Shown: piece after piece, positions 62,450-64,000 of the stretch
How positions within the stretch are numbered: the stretch's first letter is position 1
Layout: each line of letters begins with the position of its first letter
Assembly (NCBI RefSeq): GCF_001590965.1
Contig: NZ_BCTW01000006.1
Location: 1 to 64,000, forward strand
Source of the DNA: Novosphingobium lentum NBRC 107847
GTDB lineage: Bacteria > Pseudomonadota > Alphaproteobacteria > Sphingomonadales > Sphingomonadaceae
Length of the DNA: 64,000 bases
Direction of reading: 5' to 3'
Made by a program: the position numbers and the translations under genes
Notes under the pieces: model-generated
Seen by the model: only the letters and a program-made list of their open reading frames with translations
Told to the model about the DNA's origin: nothing
Database searches by the model: none

Positions 62450-62648
62450 CCGCTTCAACGCCGGCAAAATTCCGGCGTGCGGCGTGAATCCACCGCGCAA
62501 CCGCGCCGATAGGCTACCAAATGTGCTGCGAATGCGACCAAGTCATTCTTCCTTCCCGTGCGGTTGGTGGTGTATAGTTGCCGACGCGGGAAGTTCAAAA
62601 AATGGAACGTCGCGAAGGACGCGCCATCGGCGGCGCGAGGGATCTGCA

Positions 62649-62999
62649 ATGCGTATTCTGGTAGTCGAAGACGAACCGCTGCTGGCGATGTTGCTCGAAG
62701 AAAACATCCTCGAACTCGGCCATCAGCCGGTTGCGGTCGCGGCAACGGTGGAACAGGCGCTGGCGGCGCTCGACCGTGACGCGGTCGATTGCGCGCTGCT
62801 CGACTTCAGCCTGGGCCACAACGCCACCTCGGTGCCCGTGGCCGAACGGCTGCGGAGCGACGGGACGCCGTTCTGCTATCTGAGCGGCCATTCCTCGCTC
62901 GATCCGGACGGCGACATTCCGCCAGCCCCGCTGCTGACCAAGCCGGTGAGCATGGCCACGCTGAAAGATGCGCTGCTGGCGATGGCGGTCGCGGCCTGA
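62649..62999 (+). CDS. Stand-alone response regulator receiver protein
   Basis: A 116-aa single-domain receiver. It has acidic residues ED at 7-8 (VVEDEP), phospho-acceptor D52 (CALLDFSLG), a switch region (CYLSGHSS) and K97 (LLTKPVS). It has no output domain, so it probably relays phosphate from a histidine kinase. Its DFxLG active-site context and overall pattern resemble the receiver fused to the phytochrome kinase at 53385. It is divergent from the TonB-like gene. Confidence 0.9.
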   Translation: MRILVVEDEPLLAMLLEENILELGHQPVAVAATVEQALAALDRDAVDCALLDFSLGHNATSVPVAERLRSDGTPFCYLSGHSSLDPDGDIPPAPLLTKPVSMATLKDALLAMAVAA

Positions 63000-63018
63000 G
63001 GCCGGTCAGACCGCCGCG

Positions 63019-63810
63019 TCAGGGGGTGTGGTCGAGATAGCTGTCGGGGCGCACGAGGCTGGCCAGCCGCAAGCCGTGCGCCGCCGCCTGGTCCGCCGCC
63101 AGCGTCGATGCCGCCGAAATCGTCGCCAGTAGCGGGCAACCCGCGATGATCGCCTTCTGCACCAGTTCGAAACTGCACCGCGCGGTCAGCAAGACGAAAC
63201 CGCTTGCCGGATCGATCCCGTCCCGCGCCAGCGCCCCGATCAGCTTGTCGAACGCATTGTGCCGCCCGACATCCTCGCGCACCGTCACGATCTCCCCGTC
63301 GGGCCGGCAGAACGCGGCGGCATGGACCGCGCGGGTCCTGCGGCCCAGCGGCTGGCGAGCGGGCAGCGCGGCCGCGGCGGCAAAGATCGCGGCAGGCGCG
63401 ACAGCGAGCCGTGCGGTCACCGGCGGCAGCGGGCGCAGCACCTGCTCCAGACTTTCGATCCCGCACAATCCGCAGCTGCCTTCGGACAGGCGCACACGCG
63501 CGCGTTCGATCAGCGGCGCGGCGCGTTCGGCCGACAGCTGGATGCGCAACATCCAGCCGCCCCCGTCGATTGCGCTGGCCTGCGCGCTGTCGAAATCCGC
63601 CGCCCGGTCAATCAGCTGTTCCGACAGGCAGAAGCCCAGCGCGTAGTCTTCCAGATCGGCCGGCGTCGCCATCATCACCGCATAGCCGATGCCGTTGATT
63701 TCCACCGCCACCGGCGCCTCGACCGGAATCGCGCGGTCCACCGCCTGCGGAGACCGGCCATCGGCAAAGACTTCGCGCAACCCGGTTAGGCGCGCGCCCT
63801 CACCCGGCAT
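63019..63810 (-). CDS. fdhD: Formate dehydrogenase accessory sulfurtransferase
   Basis: A 263-aa FdhD protein that delivers sulfur to the molybdenum cofactor of formate dehydrogenase. The catalytic CxxC is CGLCG (about 110-114), and the C-terminal VREDVGRHNAFDKLIGALAR is the family signature. The start at 63810 lies inside the fdsD 3' end (11-bp overlap). It belongs to the formate dehydrogenase gene group that continues beyond the window. Confidence 0.94.
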   Translation of the reverse strand: MPGEGARLTGLREVFADGRSPQAVDRAIPVEAPVAVEINGIGYAVMMATPADLEDYALGFCLSEQLIDRAADFDSAQASAIDGGGWMLRIQLSAERAAPLIERARVRLSEGSCGLCGIESLEQVLRPLPPVTARLAVAPAAIFAAAAALPARQPLGRRTRAVHAAAFCRPDGEIVTVREDVGRHNAFDKLIGALARDGIDPASGFVLLTARCSFELVQKAIIAGCPLLATISAASTLAADQAAAHGLRLASLVRPDSYLDHTP

Positions 63811-64000
63811 CGGTGCCGTGGGCCTGCGGATCGGTCGCGCGGGTCTGCGATGTCGGTTCGTGGCCGCGCGCCAGCACCGCGATGGCATCGCGCGCAATCG
63901 GCGACAGCCGCGAACGGTCGTCGGCGAAGATCATCGCCTTCATCCGGGGGTCCCAGAAATGCGCGATGTGGTCGGCGGTCGCGGCCACGGGATTGTCGTC
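63800..64000 (-). CDS. fdsD: Formate dehydrogenase delta subunit (partial, 5' end outside window)
   Basis: The last 66 codons of an FdsD-type small subunit of NAD-dependent, Mo-containing formate dehydrogenase. The open frame runs to the window edge (DDNPVAATADHIAHFWDPRM), so the start lies outside. The conserved HIAHFWDPRMKAMIF stretch identifies the family, and the tail is low-complexity. It overlaps fdhD by 11 bp. The large subunits are presumably upstream, past 64000. Confidence 0.85.
   Translation of the reverse strand, partial: DDNPVAATADHIAHFWDPRMKAMIFADDRSRLSPIARDAIAVLARGHEPTSQTRATDPQAHGTDAG

Overview
The window looks like a chromosome segment of a sphingomonad (Sphingomonadaceae, Alphaproteobacteria; Novosphingobium/Sphingomonas-like). 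This rests on very GC-rich backbone genes, alphaproteobacterial housekeeping families (NDUFA12-type complex I subunit, DUF2155, DUF3297, FdsD/FdhD), a large TonB-dependent receptor, a bacteriophytochrome with an HWE-type kinase, and two EcfG-like (GGAAC-N16-CGTT) promoters. No species call is attempted.

Layout. 1-741: a DUF3297 gene and tRNA-Val(CAC). 742 to about 19,650: an accessory island, visibly less GC-rich, with a tyrosine integrase next to the 3' end of tRNA-Val. It carries an integrase/excisionase control module (864-2900), a GIY-YIG-like protein, a HipBA toxin-antitoxin with paired palindromic operators, and a tightly overlapping five-gene operon (6096-15600): ankyrin-sigma70 fusion, MORC-type GHKL ATPase, Z1-domain helicase-like ATPase, PD-(D/E)XK nuclease and AIPR protein. 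A C5-cytosine methyltransferase and a Vsr nuclease follow. The right end is a scrap zone: an IS3-family element, a broken type III restriction subunit and the last codons of an IS630-type transposase. No right attachment site was found.

19658-25088: a probable uptake/respiration cluster (TonB receptor, NorE/CoxIII-like fusion, small CoxIV-like protein, AveC-like membrane protein) with a divergent TetR regulator and a 16-bp palindrome between them. 25534-38871: backbone genes (serS, an NlpD-like LysM/LytM protein, rimO, a GAF-PAS adenylate cyclase, CDF and CorA transporters, a Baeyer-Villiger-type monooxygenase, a CinA/MoaB-like protein) plus two small paralogous proteins. 39049-42657: the rplA-rplK-nusG-secE block, a TonB-like protein and tRNA-Trp. 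42722-51623: aat, DUF2155, NDUFA12, DUF192, recX, a fatty acyl-AMP ligase, SDR, MAPEG and a TelA/XpaC/PHA-granule operon.

52762-55955: heme oxygenase followed directly by a bacteriophytochrome histidine kinase with its own receiver domain, a self-contained red-light sensing unit. 55967-61509: a minus-strand mannose/glycan operon (GT4 glycosyltransferase, GH130 phosphorylase, GDP-mannose pyrophosphorylase, phosphomannose isomerase) with an EcfG-like promoter. 61700-64000: a second TonB-like protein, a stand-alone receiver protein, fdhD and the partial fdsD.

The most unusual part is 6096-17666. The MORC/Z1/PD-(D/E)XK/AIPR set with Dcm/Vsr belongs to a known type of predicted restriction-like anti-phage system. 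Its first gene is a primary-type sigma factor carrying ankyrin repeats, translationally coupled to the ATPase. That makes a sigma-factor-controlled or sigma-sensing defence system a reasonable hypothesis.
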